Positions 8,306 to 15,680 of a stretch of 43,187 bases of DNA are shown one piece after another; within the stretch, counting starts at the first letter, position 1; the number at the start of each line of letters is the position of its first letter. This DNA is from Bacteroidales bacterium (GTDB lineage Bacteria > Bacteroidota > Bacteroidia > Bacteroidales > FEN-979). The translations under genes and the position numbers were made by a program. The notes below the pieces were generated by a model. The model made no database searches and was not told the DNA's origin. It worked only from the letters and a program-made list of their open reading frames with translations. The stretch spans positions 1 to 43,187 of the forward strand of contig JAQWBQ010000026.1 of NCBI GenBank assembly GCA_028706295.1. The letters are read 5' to 3'.

Positions 8306-10039
8306 TTAGCTTCCCAAATCGCAAGGAAATCCAAAGCGAAGATATCCGTGTTTACCGGGAAGTGGAAGAGCTAAGTCAACTGCATACTTAATTGTGTGTC
8401 TAATAATATACGGCGTCCGGATCCTGTCTCTCAACTTTTTCTTGTATCCACTGGGAAAGTCCCAGTCAGTTTCATCAAAGTTAAAAGGATTGTCAACCAT
8501 ATTGCCATTTTGGTCATAAACCACCAAATATAGTAATTCAGGGGCAAATCTTTTAACAAGGGATTCACTAATCTCAGCATTTTGATTATAAATCAATAAA
8601 ACGGCCTTGGCAAAGAACAACATCCCGCTGTTTTCAATGTAGTCGACCGTGTCAACTGATCCCTGAGTGGCCTGCTCATAGCAGATCAATAGGCAACTAT
8701 CACCGTTAAACGGCTGAATAATCATTTCCGGTGTAGCTATTGTCTGGGGGTTAAAAGAGGTATGGCTAACGATCCCTTTATTCTCCAATTCACTCCATCT
8801 GCTGATCGACAGCGTTTTAATAAATTCTGGCATTATTCTATTGATTTTTTTCACCCAGCCCTCAACCGTAGTTTTGGAGTTGATATCGAACGGGATCATT
8901 GAGACCAACCTTAAAAAAGTGAACCTATTTTCATTAATGGCAGAAGCATTGAAAAGAGGTGTTACTTTTAACTGAATACTGTCCGAATTATCCTTCGTAT
9001 CAGATATTTCCTTTACACCTGCTGTTATTTTGGATAGTTTTTCATTGCATTGAGGACGCCGTGTTTCCTTTGAAAAATCAAAAATATCAGGTTTCAGTAG
9101 TGATATTATGGCAAAGCCTGCAAATAGAAAGACCAATAATACTCCAATTATTCCCAATAATTTCTTTCGGCGAGAGTTTCGCTTTCCTTTTATGGATGGT
9201 AACACTATCTGAATCGTGTCATGTCTCGAAAAATCGGATTTGGCAGATATCACGTCAGGATCAATTTTTTTTGCCAACAATTGATATCCGAGACAAATCA
9301 CCGAGATATTATCAGTTGACCCGTTCTCATAGGCCATTGAAACCATTTGACAGGCAGCCTCTTCGAGGCTGCCTGAATGATTAATTATATCAACTATAAA
9401 AGAAGAATGATCGCTAACTTTATCAGGTAATAAACCATCACTACAAAGCAAAAAGATTTCTCCAGGATTAATTTCCATACATGGTGTACTTGCAGGATAG
9501 ATGTCAGGTCTATCTAGCTTCCCGTCAATCGTTCGTGTAAGTACATGGCTATATTGTGCAATAAATCCTGGAGAAATCGGTTCCCGGTACTTCTGCCTGA
9601 ACTCTTCAATATATGTATGATCAGTAGTGAGTTGATGAACAGCCTGCGGAGTGATTAAAAAAAGGCGACTGTCACCTATATTACCGTAAACATAATTTGA
9701 TCCTGATATAAGAATTGCGGTCAGTGTTGTTCCCATCCCAGCAAGATTCGGCTCTTCTCTAATTTTCAGACTAATGGTGCTTTGTGCAATTTCAAAACAT
9801 TGCTCAAGTACCAATTTGAGATTTTCAGTCCGAAATGCATTAATAGTCAGGGATAATAGATACTGCTTAATTTTGAAAAGGATCAGATTACTTGCAATCT
9901 CTCCTCCTTCATATCCTCCCATTCCATCGGCAACAGCAAGAAAGTTGATGTTAGTTCCCAGTGACAAGGCAAGAACTGCATCTTCATTATTCTCTCTTCG
10001 TCCTTTAATGGAGTGAGAAGCTATAGTAAATTCTGTCAT
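8306..10039 (-). CDS. PP2C-family (PPM) protein phosphatase with membrane segment and C-terminal extracytoplasmic domain
   Basis: 577 aa. The N-terminal 255 residues form a metal-dependent Ser/Thr phosphatase: RRENNED 14-20, VADGMGG 36-42 (metal ligand Asp38), GMGTTLTA 101-108, GDSR 122-125, SDGL 200-203 and TDN 242-244. A membrane helix at about 293-315 leads to an uncharacterised domain of about 260 residues that should lie in the periplasm; no family was recognised there. A membrane-anchored PP2C with an outer domain, next to two membrane kinases, points to a receptor-style on/off switch at the inner membrane. The gene is 45 bases downstream of the FHA gene and 12 bases upstream of the first kinase. 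Confidence 0.92.
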   Translation of the reverse strand: MTEFTIASHSIKGRRENNEDAVLALSLGTNINFLAVADGMGGYEGGEIASNLILFKIKQYLLSLTINAFRTENLKLVLEQCFEIAQSTISLKIREEPNLAGMGTTLTAILISGSNYVYGNIGDSRLFLITPQAVHQLTTDHTYIEEFRQKYREPISPGFIAQYSHVLTRTIDGKLDRPDIYPASTPCMEINPGEIFLLCSDGLLPDKVSDHSSFIVDIINHSGSLEEAACQMVSMAYENGSTDNISVICLGYQLLAKKIDPDVISAKSDFSRHDTIQIVLPSIKGKRNSRRKKLLGIIGVLLVFLFAGFAIISLLKPDIFDFSKETRRPQCNEKLSKITAGVKEISDTKDNSDSIQLKVTPLFNASAINENRFTFLRLVSMIPFDINSKTTVEGWVKKINRIMPEFIKTLSISRWSELENKGIVSHTSFNPQTIATPEMIIQPFNGDSCLLICYEQATQGSVDTVDYIENSGMLFFAKAVLLIYNQNAEISESLVKRFAPELLYLVVYDQNGNMVDNPFNFDETDWDFPSGYKKKLRDRIRTPYIIRHTIKYAVDLALPLPGKHGYLRFGFPCDLGS

Positions 10040-10084
10040 TATATGAGAATAAAAAATCTCTGGTGAATAAGAGGACTAAAAGGA

Positions 10085-11395
10085 TTACCGGTTAATTGTA
10101 TTATCAGTCTTATAACGAAATTCGAGTTCTCCCATTCGGATGATAGAGTCAGATTTCAGTTCCGTAATTTGACCGGGTTTTAATTCAGCACCATCGACCC
10201 TTGTATAATTTGTTTCGCTTAGATTTTTGATATACAATTTATTATCGGAAAAAGTCAATTCTGCCTGCTTTCTCGAAACTGTTTTTTCCTTGAGTTGTAT
10301 GTGAGCAAAAGCTCTTTCACCTATCACCTCTTCGCGTCCGATGGTCACAATGCCACCAGAACTCGTAGGAAAGCCAGCAATCCTGAATTGTTTTCCTCTG
10401 TCATCCCCATTGATAATCTCAAGAAAACCAGGTATGAATTTAACAGTCTTTGGTTCAGCATGTGTAAGCACAATGGTCTTAAAACTATCGACTGGAGGTT
10501 GATTTTGTTGTTGTGGGGCCTGGTATTGCTTGGATGGAGGTGCCTGCTGAGCAGGAGGTGCTTGCTGCGCATAATGAGGAGGTTGCGAAGAAGGCCGTTG
10601 AGTGCCGGAATTATGAATATCCGATGATGGAATCCTTGATTTATATGTACTTTTAGGCATCCTCCTTGTAATGATCAGAATTACTATCAGAATCCCTATT
10701 ATAATAATACCACCGATCAAACCATAAAGATAAAAATCTATAGATTTCCCGGTTCCTTCAAGAGGAATTGAAACTGGAGAACCAGCCGCATTATGTTCGA
10801 TGGAAAGTGTACCGACCACCTGGCCATTTGTTTCCGGAATAAAAGATAATTGTACTATTTCTGTACCCTTAGGCTTCACAGTGTCAATGTGTGTTTCAAT
10901 TAGAAATGCACTATTGCTCGATTCAAGCTGTTTTATTAGGAGTGGTTCGTTTCCTAAATTTGAAATGCTAAAGGAGGAGATAACCGTATCACCTTTTTTG
11001 GCTTCCCCGAAAGAGATCGAATTCACCGAAATTGAACATATAGGGCCAACAAGCTCTATCTTGCCTTTGTAAGCTGTCAAAATTACAGATCTGTTTTGTA
11101 TTGAGATTATTCCGGTAACCTTGTACCTCTGATAAAGTTGAACTAATTCATTATTCGCATCTGCCGAAATCACCTTGATTTCATTGCTAAGGTCATCTTT
11201 AAGCATAAAAAAACCAGTAGTAGCGTTTATCTGAGTGAAACTTATCAGGTGGCCCATCAACACCACCTCTTCGTTAATGTACTTGTTTGGACTTCTTAGA
11301 ATTTCGGAAATCGTGAGATTCCTTCCAATGGACAGCCCCGGGATGAGGCTAAAAAGTAACATCGCAATCACTGTGCGGTAAATCATTTTTTTCAT
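10085..11395 (-). CDS. Membrane protein with OB-like, HYDIN/DUF1573-like and FHA domains
   Basis: 436 aa, first gene of the operon. Signal peptide at residues 1 to about 24. An exported segment (about 25-115) looks like an OB-fold (VVLMGHLISF, FFMLKDDLSN, YKVTGIISIQ). A beta-sandwich of the HYDIN/DUF1573 type follows (about 125-215: ISFGEAKKGDTV, FSISNLGNEPL, GTLSIEHNA). A membrane helix lies at about 222-243, then a Pro/Gln-rich linker (about 260-302) and a cytoplasmic FHA domain (about 322-430) with GR 353-354, SRK 374-376 and NLS...DG. FHA domains bind phosphothreonine, so this is the likely reader of the kinases below it. The topology puts two adhesion-like domains outside and the phosphopeptide reader inside. 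Confidence 0.88.
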   Translation of the reverse strand: MKKMIYRTVIAMLLFSLIPGLSIGRNLTISEILRSPNKYINEEVVLMGHLISFTQINATTGFFMLKDDLSNEIKVISADANNELVQLYQRYKVTGIISIQNRSVILTAYKGKIELVGPICSISVNSISFGEAKKGDTVISSFSISNLGNEPLLIKQLESSNSAFLIETHIDTVKPKGTEIVQLSFIPETNGQVVGTLSIEHNAAGSPVSIPLEGTGKSIDFYLYGLIGGIIIIGILIVILIITRRMPKSTYKSRIPSSDIHNSGTQRPSSQPPHYAQQAPPAQQAPPSKQYQAPQQQNQPPVDSFKTIVLTHAEPKTVKFIPGFLEIINGDDRGKQFRIAGFPTSSGGIVTIGREEVIGERAFAHIQLKEKTVSRKQAELTFSDNKLYIKNLSETNYTRVDGAELKPGQITELKSDSIIRMGELEFRYKTDNTINR

Positions 11396-11723
11396 GGTTG
11401 ATTTGTTTTTAGTTTACTTAATAGAAAATAATTATCATATTTATATTGTAAACATATTTCAGAAGTAAAAGACATAAAGGATAACTGTTGCTGTCCAGAA
11501 ACCTTCATTTAACATTACTCAGTAGAATGAATGTCCGGTTTTTGATATTATTATCAATACAAAATTATTTATTTCTTTATTCAAAACATAATAATTGATA
11601 AACATAAGAAATAATTGTAATAAAAAACTCATTGCATAAAAATTGGGTCAGATTTACTAAGCTTGATATATCTTAATTTTTTCCATGGAACATAAAGGTG
11701 AATCGTATTGAAATATTTTTTAT
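11396..11723. other. Divergent intergenic region between signalling operon and ars island
   Basis: About 330 AT-rich bases separate the divergent FHA and ArsR genes. It must hold the promoter for the minus-strand operon. A weak candidate -7 box is TATGTTTA, read on the minus strand at 11456-11449. Short inverted repeats are present (TTGATA...TATCAA at about 11537-11552), without a following T-run. No gene seen. Confidence 0.5.
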
Positions 11724-11731
11724 TACCTTTG
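11724..11731 (+). promoter_or_regulatory. -7 promoter box for arsR
   Basis: TACCTTTG matches the Bacteroidota -7 consensus TAnnTTTG exactly and lies 29 bases before the arsR ATG. A good TTTG -33 box at standard spacing is not evident. The operator palindrome begins at the next base, so a bound repressor would cover the transcription start. Confidence 0.6.
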
Positions 11732-11749
11732 TTTCGTAATTCTACGAAA
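11732..11749 (+). promoter_or_regulatory. ArsR-type operator, copy 1
   Basis: TTTCGTAATTCTACGAAA is an inverted repeat with 7-base arms (TTTCGTA/TACGAAA) and a 4-base centre, directly after the -7 box and 11 bases before the arsR start. Position and dyad symmetry fit autorepression by an ArsR/SmtB dimer. A near copy (15 of 18 bases) occurs at 14024-14041. Confidence 0.75.
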
Positions 11750-11760
11750 AACTAATTGTC

Positions 11761-12063
11761 ATGATCACAGAGACGGCCCATTTCACAACCGAGCAACAGA
11801 AGATGTCGCGGTATGCCAAGGCCATGGCGCATCCCGTAAGGGTGTTCATCCTCGATTTCCTTTCCGAGCGGACATGTTGTTACAGTGGCGACATGGCAGA
11901 AGAGTTGCCCATCGCCCGGTCGACCCTGTCGGAGCATTTAAAGGAATTGAAAAAATCGGGACTGATTCAGGGAGAGATCAACCCGCCTTACATCAAATAC
12001 TGCATCAACCGGGAACATTGGGAAGAAGCCAGGGAACTGTTCATGAAATTCTACAACCGTTAA
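11761..12063 (+). CDS. arsR: ArsR/SmtB-family metalloregulator
   Basis: 100 aa winged-helix repressor. The helix-turn-helix is at about residues 39-65 (SGDMAEELPIARSTLSEHLK, then ELKKSGLIQG), followed by the wing (INPPYIKYCI). A Cys-Cys pair at residues 38-39 (RTCCYSG) at the start of the recognition region, and a third Cys in KYCIN, could bind trivalent arsenic or antimony; the spacing differs from the ELCVCDL site of E. coli ArsR. ArsR dimers release DNA when metalloid binds. An operator palindrome lies just upstream and a second one precedes the HdrA-like gene, so it probably controls both gene sets. Metalloid specificity is inferred from the ArsF/ArsG and Acr3 neighbours. Confidence 0.9.
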   Translation: MITETAHFTTEQQKMSRYAKAMAHPVRVFILDFLSERTCCYSGDMAEELPIARSTLSEHLKELKKSGLIQGEINPPYIKYCINREHWEEARELFMKFYNR

Positions 12064-12205
12064 TCACAGGTATGAACCCAATGCAAGTCATGTAACACAA
12101 TTCCGCCGCAATGCAGCAGATACTAAATCCTCCGCATAAACGGGATTGTTCAACTAACAAATGTTGACGTTTTATTTTAAAAATGTGAGTCTCACAAATA
12201 AAAGA

Positions 12206-12442
12206 ATGATGGAAATTAAAATCTTAGGTCCCGGCTGTCCCAGGTGTAAGAGCCTCGATCAAATGACCCGGGAAATCGTTGAAAAGCATGGCATCGACGC
12301 CACGGTAACCAAAGTCGAAGATATCATGGAGATCATGAAATACGGGGTGATGTCGACCCCTGCCCTGGTCGTCGATGGTAAGGTTGTCGTTAAAGGAAGG
12401 GTGCCTTCAGCAGAAGAGATCAGACAATTATTAACCCAATAA
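12206..12442 (+). CDS. Thioredoxin-like redox-active disulfide protein
   Basis: 78 aa from the ATG at 12206 (a second ATG follows at once at 12209); the longer frame from 12161 begins with an unlikely leader. Small thioredoxin/glutaredoxin fold with the active site CPRC near the N-terminus (LGPGCPRCKSLDQMT), a cis-Pro loop STPALVVDGK, and the C-terminal GRVPSAEEI typical of redox-active disulfide protein 2. It is cytoplasmic. Such proteins accompany ArsF and ArsG-type genes and probably pass electrons to the membrane DsbD-like partner. It stands first among the transport/redox genes, 10 bases before the ArsF-like gene. Equivalence to ArsE of the arsEFG system is possible but unproven. Confidence 0.85.
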   Translation: MMEIKILGPGCPRCKSLDQMTREIVEKHGIDATVTKVEDIMEIMKYGVMSTPALVVDGKVVVKGRVPSAEEIRQLLTQ

Positions 12443-12452
12443 ACAATCGGAT

Positions 12453-12884
12453 ATGAGACATATTTTAAGTTTGCTGGCATTCATTTTTTGGTCTACCGGA
12501 ATTTTTTCAGCAAATGCCGGTCCGGAGCCCGCGATCTCGGGTGGAAATCAGCCTGCACCTGGCAAAAAAGTTGAAGTCTATTATTTTCATTTTACCCGGA
12601 GGTGCACAACCTGTAACAATGTTGAAAAAGTAACGAAAGAAGCCGTTGAGCAACAGTTTGCCGACAAAGTCAAAGCCGGAGAGATCACCTTTCGGAGTAT
12701 CAACCTGGATGAAAAGGATGGAGAAACCCTCGGAGCCAAGCTCAAAGTCGAAGGACAAACACTGCTCATCATATCGGGTGATAAGCGGGTTGATATTACC
12801 GATAAAGGATTTTTATACGCCAACAACAGCCCGGAGAAGCTGAAAGCAGAGATAAAGAAAGCTATTGACGAAATGCTGAAATAA
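12453..12884 (+). CDS. arsF: ArsF-family exported thioredoxin-like protein
   Basis: 143 aa. A signal peptide (about residues 1-22, ending FSANA) sends it out of the cytoplasm. The mature part begins with a thioredoxin-like strand VEVYYFHFTRRCTTC, whose CTTC motif is the likely redox centre, followed by LINLDEKD-type strands and a helical C-terminus (SPEKLKAEIKKAIDE). Length and motif fit the ArsF family, named from arsEFG systems where ArsE/ArsF are linked to nitro-aromatic arsenical reduction. Only 2 bases separate it from the ArsG-like permease gene. The nitroreductase activity of the named family cannot be confirmed here; a disulfide/dithiol relay is what the sequence shows. Confidence 0.8.
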   Translation: MRHILSLLAFIFWSTGIFSANAGPEPAISGGNQPAPGKKVEVYYFHFTRRCTTCNNVEKVTKEAVEQQFADKVKAGEITFRSINLDEKDGETLGAKLKVEGQTLLIISGDKRVDITDKGFLYANNSPEKLKAEIKKAIDEMLK

Positions 12885-12886
12885 TT

Positions 12887-13585
12887 ATGCAGTACCTGCA
12901 ATCCATCCTTGAAAACTCCCAATATGCTTTCCTGACGGCCTTCATCCTGGGATTGATGACCGCCATCAGTCCCTGTCCGCTGGCGACGAATATTTCGGCT
13001 ATCGGGTTCATCAGCAGAGATCTTGAAAACCGGAGGGGCGTTTTCATCAAAGGTCTGATTTACACGCTGGGCCGTGCGGTTTCTTACACCGGACTTGGTG
13101 TGATCCTCTTTCTGGGAGCCAGCAAGATGAAGATTTCGCTACTCTTCCAGGGGTGGGGTGAAAAACTCCTGGGACCGTTGCTGATTCTCATCGGGATCTT
13201 CATGCTCGATTTTATCCGGATCAAATTCCCGGGTTTTTCAGGGTTAACGGAGAAGATAGGTGAACGCAGCAGGAAAAGCTATTGGGGAACTCTGTTGTTA
13301 GGCATGGTTTTCGCCCTGGCGTTCTGCCCTTACAGCGCTGTGTTATACTTTGGCATGTTGATCCCCGTTACCATCGCAAGTGCAAGCGGACTCTACCTTC
13401 CCATTGTATTTGCAATCGCAACGGGTTTACCGGTAATTATCTTTGCCTGGCTCCTCGCCTATGCCGTCGGCAATGTCGGTAAACTTTACAACCGGATCAA
13501 AGTATTTGAACTCTGGTTCCGCAGGATCGTCGCCGTGGTTTTCATCCTCGCAGGGATTTATTATATCGTGGTATTTTTTATTTAA
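12887..13585 (+). CDS. arsG: ArsG-family DsbD/CcdA-like permease
   Basis: 232 aa with about six membrane helices. Two Cys-Pro membrane motifs, SPCPLATN (about residues 28-35) and FCPYSAVLYFG (about 145-155), are the paired redox cysteines of the CcdA/DsbD core. The ArsG family members have been assigned to efflux of trivalent aromatic arsenicals; mechanistically the protein looks like a thiol-electron carrier across the inner membrane. It would link the cytoplasmic thioredoxin-like protein with the exported ArsF-like protein. It lies 2 bases after arsF and 5 bases before the rhodanese gene. A second CcdA-like gene occurs at 16909, so the island has two such permeases. Confidence 0.85.
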   Translation: MQYLQSILENSQYAFLTAFILGLMTAISPCPLATNISAIGFISRDLENRRGVFIKGLIYTLGRAVSYTGLGVILFLGASKMKISLLFQGWGEKLLGPLLILIGIFMLDFIRIKFPGFSGLTEKIGERSRKSYWGTLLLGMVFALAFCPYSAVLYFGMLIPVTIASASGLYLPIVFAIATGLPVIIFAWLLAYAVGNVGKLYNRIKVFELWFRRIVAVVFILAGIYYIVVFFI

Positions 13586-13590
13586 GAAAG

Positions 13591-14007
13591 ATGGGAAACG
13601 CTTTTCCGGACCTTGGTTTTATCAGTGGGGGTATCAGGAATGTGACCCCGCGTCAGGCCCTTGAATTATGCCAAAAGGGTGCCATACTGGTGGATGTTCG
13701 CGAAGCGGTATTAAGCAGGTTTAAGATGTTTGACGTTCCGGAGATCCTCTATTGTCCGTATAGCATTTTGGAGGAATCGTTCGACAACCTGCCCGCCGGA
13801 AAACTGATTATTTTCGCGGATGCAGCAGGGCTCCACAGCAAGGAAGCGGCTATCCTTGCGATAAAACGAGGGATCGGGGATCGTGTCGCGAACCTGGCCG
13901 GCGGACTGGTCGAATGGGAACGGGATGGGATGCCGCTACTGATCGATACCAACGAGAAGTTATCGGGATCGTGTATGTGTCAGCTAAGACCCCGGGATAA
14001 GAAATAA
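13591..14007 (+). CDS. Rhodanese-like protein without the catalytic Cys
   Basis: 138 aa single rhodanese domain: VTPRQALEL 18-26, VDVRE 34-38, active-site loop IIFADAAGLHS 73-83, and NLAGGLVEWERDGMP near 102-116. In active rhodaneses the loop reads CxxGxRS. Here the Cys position is Asp77 and the Arg position is His82, so ordinary sulfur transfer is unlikely. Two cysteines close to the C-terminus (GSCMCQL) could bind metal or metalloid instead. It is the last gene of the first ars transcription unit, 5 bases after arsG; the next operator starts 17 bases beyond its stop. The domain may serve as an oxyanion-binding or regulatory module, which is inference. Confidence 0.8.
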   Translation: MGNAFPDLGFISGGIRNVTPRQALELCQKGAILVDVREAVLSRFKMFDVPEILYCPYSILEESFDNLPAGKLIIFADAAGLHSKEAAILAIKRGIGDRVANLAGGLVEWERDGMPLLIDTNEKLSGSCMCQLRPRDKK

Positions 14008-14023
14008 TTTTTTTGACTTGTAA

Positions 14024-14041
14024 TTTCGTCTTTCTACGAAT
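14024..14041 (+). promoter_or_regulatory. ArsR-type operator, copy 2
   Basis: TTTCGTCTTTCTACGAAT matches the operator before arsR at 15 of 18 positions and keeps the dyad TTCGT...ACGAA. It ends 25 bases before the ATG of the HdrA-like gene. A -7-like TAATTTCG (one mismatch from TAnnTTTG) overlaps its left arm, so repressor binding would block transcription. This suggests the downstream genes belong to the ArsR regulon as a second transcription unit. Confidence 0.7.
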
Positions 14042-14066
14042 CACTAAAAAGTCCAATAAGGTAATC

Positions 14067-14441
14067 ATGAATAAGCAGAATAAACCCGGATTTATCATGT
14101 GCGTATGCACGGGTAAATGCCCCGGCTTCTCCCGGATGGATATCTGGGATTTTATAAACCGAGTCAGGATCGAATTACCGGTTGAATATGGATTTATACA
14201 CCCGCAACTTTGCGAGGAAGACGGTGACCGGTTTTTAATGGATTTTCTCAAATCACATCGTAAAGTTGTGATCGGGGGATGCGCACCCAACATGCAAAAC
14301 AAGCTTTTCAGGGATGCCTTTACCGCATCAGGCCTGGATATAACCAGAGACTTGATCCCGATTGATGTGCGTGACATGACAACCGAGCAGGCAGTTGAAA
14401 AAGTAAGTCAGGCATTGAAAAAACTGGAGGAGGCAGTATGA
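14067..14441 (+). CDS. HdrA N-terminal-like Fe-S protein (stand-alone)
   Basis: 124 aa from the ATG at 14067; the frame extends upstream only through a TTG and across the operator. The pattern matches the N-terminal Fe-S region of heterodisulfide reductase subunit A: MCVCTGKCPG (Cys12, Cys14, Cys18), PQLCEEDG (Cys49), VVIGGCAPN (Cys72), then FRDAFTASGL and a helical end. In HdrA these cysteines hold a [4Fe-4S] cluster and are followed by a large FAD domain. Here the FAD part is absent, so it is a free-standing cluster protein of about 14 kDa. The gene overlaps the ferredoxin gene by 4 bases (ATGA), implying equal output and partnership. The HdrA resemblance is by eye. Confidence 0.7.
   Translation: MNKQNKPGFIMCVCTGKCPGFSRMDIWDFINRVRIELPVEYGFIHPQLCEEDGDRFLMDFLKSHRKVVIGGCAPNMQNKLFRDAFTASGLDITRDLIPIDVRDMTTEQAVEKVSQALKKLEEAV
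14426..14433 (+). promoter_or_regulatory. Strong Shine-Dalgarno site of ferredoxin gene
   Basis: GGAGGAGG lies four bases before the ATG at 14438, inside the end of the preceding gene. Such purine-rich sites are unusual in this window, where most starts have none, and they recur before 14724 and 16075. Confidence 0.7.
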
Positions 14442-14731
14442 GCGAAACCACGTTTATGGGTGTCGAACGCAGCCTGATCGACTGGAAACCGGTGATCGAT
14501 TACAGGAAATGCGATTACTGCATGGAATGTGTAAGATTCTGCCCGCACAAGGTATTCGAGGTCAGAGAAGATGAAGAGATAAAGCTGATCATAAAGAATC
14601 CGCATAACTGCGTCGTATTCTGCCGGGCATGTTCAAAGCTATGCGGTCCGGATGCATTGTCGTTTCCGGATAAAAATATTACAACACAGCGCATCAAGGA
14701 AATAAGAAAGGAGATGGAAGGCCATGGTTGA
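14438..14731 (+). CDS. Ferredoxin-like 2[4Fe-4S] protein
   Basis: 97 aa. Two cluster-binding motifs are visible: CDYCMECVRFCP (about residues 25-36), the classical CxxCxxCxxxCP, and CVVFCRACSKLCGP (about 57-70), a variant CxxxCxxCxxxCG. It is soluble and cytoplasmic, with a short N-terminal extension and a helical charged C-terminus. It overlaps the HdrA-like gene by 4 bases and the DGC-lipoyl gene by 8 bases. Shared overlaps indicate one translationally coupled unit. Expected role: electron delivery between a cellular donor and the HdrA-like or dithiol partners beside it. A strong Shine-Dalgarno sequence supports the start. Confidence 0.85.
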   Translation: MSETTFMGVERSLIDWKPVIDYRKCDYCMECVRFCPHKVFEVREDEEIKLIIKNPHNCVVFCRACSKLCGPDALSFPDKNITTQRIKEIRKEMEGHG

Positions 14732-15680
14732 GAATTTTGCCATCCTGCCTTGTAACGGACTGGACAAATGTGCCGGCGTGATCTCCAGGGAACTCGCGAT
14801 CAGATTAAGTGAACAAGCGGATAATAAGATCATTTGCCCGGTTTTTTACCGGGTTTCGGAAACAAAGTACAACAAGCTGGCAGCAGAAAGGCCCCTTTTC
14901 GTCATCGACGGATGTCAGACCCGTTGCGCCAGTAAACTTGCAGCAGAGAAAAACCTGAAGATTGCCCGAAGGATCATCGTTGCAGATGAGGCAAAAAATC
15001 GACACATGGAGTTGACTGACAGCCTCAGAATTACAGAACGGGAGGCCGCTTTAATCGATTTGCTCATCCATACACTCCATGAGGAGAGTTGGAATCATCC
15101 GGCTGCGTTGACCGGAAGCCCAGGATCGACTGACCGTTCGGAGGGTCTCATCGATAGATTGTTTGATGTAGGGAACAAGTCCGATACAGACCTGCGTATT
15201 CCTGCCGAAGATCTGGACGCATCTTTTGATTTCGACTATGAAACCATTCAAAACGGTAAATTTATTTTCAGGATACCAAAAAACAGGGATATCTTCTTCA
15301 ATGAAAATGATTGCTGGGCCCGGGTCAGTGGAAACCGCGCAAGGATCGGCGTGACGGATTACGTGCAACAAAACCTTTCGGACATCCTGTACTTCTATCC
15401 TCCTGAGGTTGGTGATGAGATTGATCAGTTCGGGGAGTTGGGGACCATTGAGTCGTCAAAAGCGGTTTTTGAACTGGTTTCCCCTTTCAGCGGAAAGGTC
15501 ATCGCCATCAACGAAAAACTCGAAAAAAATCCGGAGCTCATCAACGAAAATCCTTATGAATTGGGATGGATTGCCGAGATCGAGCTTACAGACCCGGAGG
15601 GCGACAAGGAACTGTTGATCGGTTTTGAAAAATATTTTGAGATCACAAAGAAAAAGGTAGAAGATGCAAATGTCAAATAA
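14724..15680 (+). CDS. DGC-domain / lipoyl (GcvH-like) fusion protein
   Basis: 318 aa. Residues 1 to about 110 form a DGC (putative zinc-binding) domain: Cys10 and Cys16 in LPCNGLDKCAG, Cys38, and DGCQTRC with Asp62-Gly63-Cys64 and Cys68. A linker (about 110-185) follows. Residues about 190-310 resemble the glycine-cleavage H protein: RIGVTDYVQQNLSDI, FYPPEVGDEIDQFGELGTIE, SSKAVFELVSPFSGKV, NPELINENPYELGWIAEI. Lys246 is at the lipoylation position. No glycine cleavage P or T genes and no lipoate ligase are nearby, so the lipoyl domain serves this cluster. Dihydrolipoyl groups bind arsenite tightly and also carry electrons and sulfur, so either use is plausible. H-like lipoate-binding proteins are known partners of Hdr-like complexes in sulfur oxidation. 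The start has AAAGGAG ten bases upstream. Confidence 0.85.
   Translation: MVENFAILPCNGLDKCAGVISRELAIRLSEQADNKIICPVFYRVSETKYNKLAAERPLFVIDGCQTRCASKLAAEKNLKIARRIIVADEAKNRHMELTDSLRITEREAALIDLLIHTLHEESWNHPAALTGSPGSTDRSEGLIDRLFDVGNKSDTDLRIPAEDLDASFDFDYETIQNGKFIFRIPKNRDIFFNENDCWARVSGNRARIGVTDYVQQNLSDILYFYPPEVGDEIDQFGELGTIESSKAVFELVSPFSGKVIAINEKLEKNPELINENPYELGWIAEIELTDPEGDKELLIGFEKYFEITKKKVEDANVK

Noticed and set aside
2009-11395. Type VI secretion locus
   Set aside because: Kinase, PP2C and FHA genes recall T6SS regulation, but no Tss/Hcp/VgrG/ClpV genes are in the window.
12191-12203. Palindrome TGTGAGTCTCACA as an operator
   Set aside because: It is a perfect 6-base dyad just before the thioredoxin-like gene, but no second copy was seen and it does not resemble the ArsR operator; a chance dyad cannot be excluded.
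14724-15680. Glycine cleavage H protein
   Set aside because: A GcvH-like domain is present but fused to a DGC domain, with no P or T protein or lipoate ligase gene nearby, so a glycine cleavage role is unlikely.
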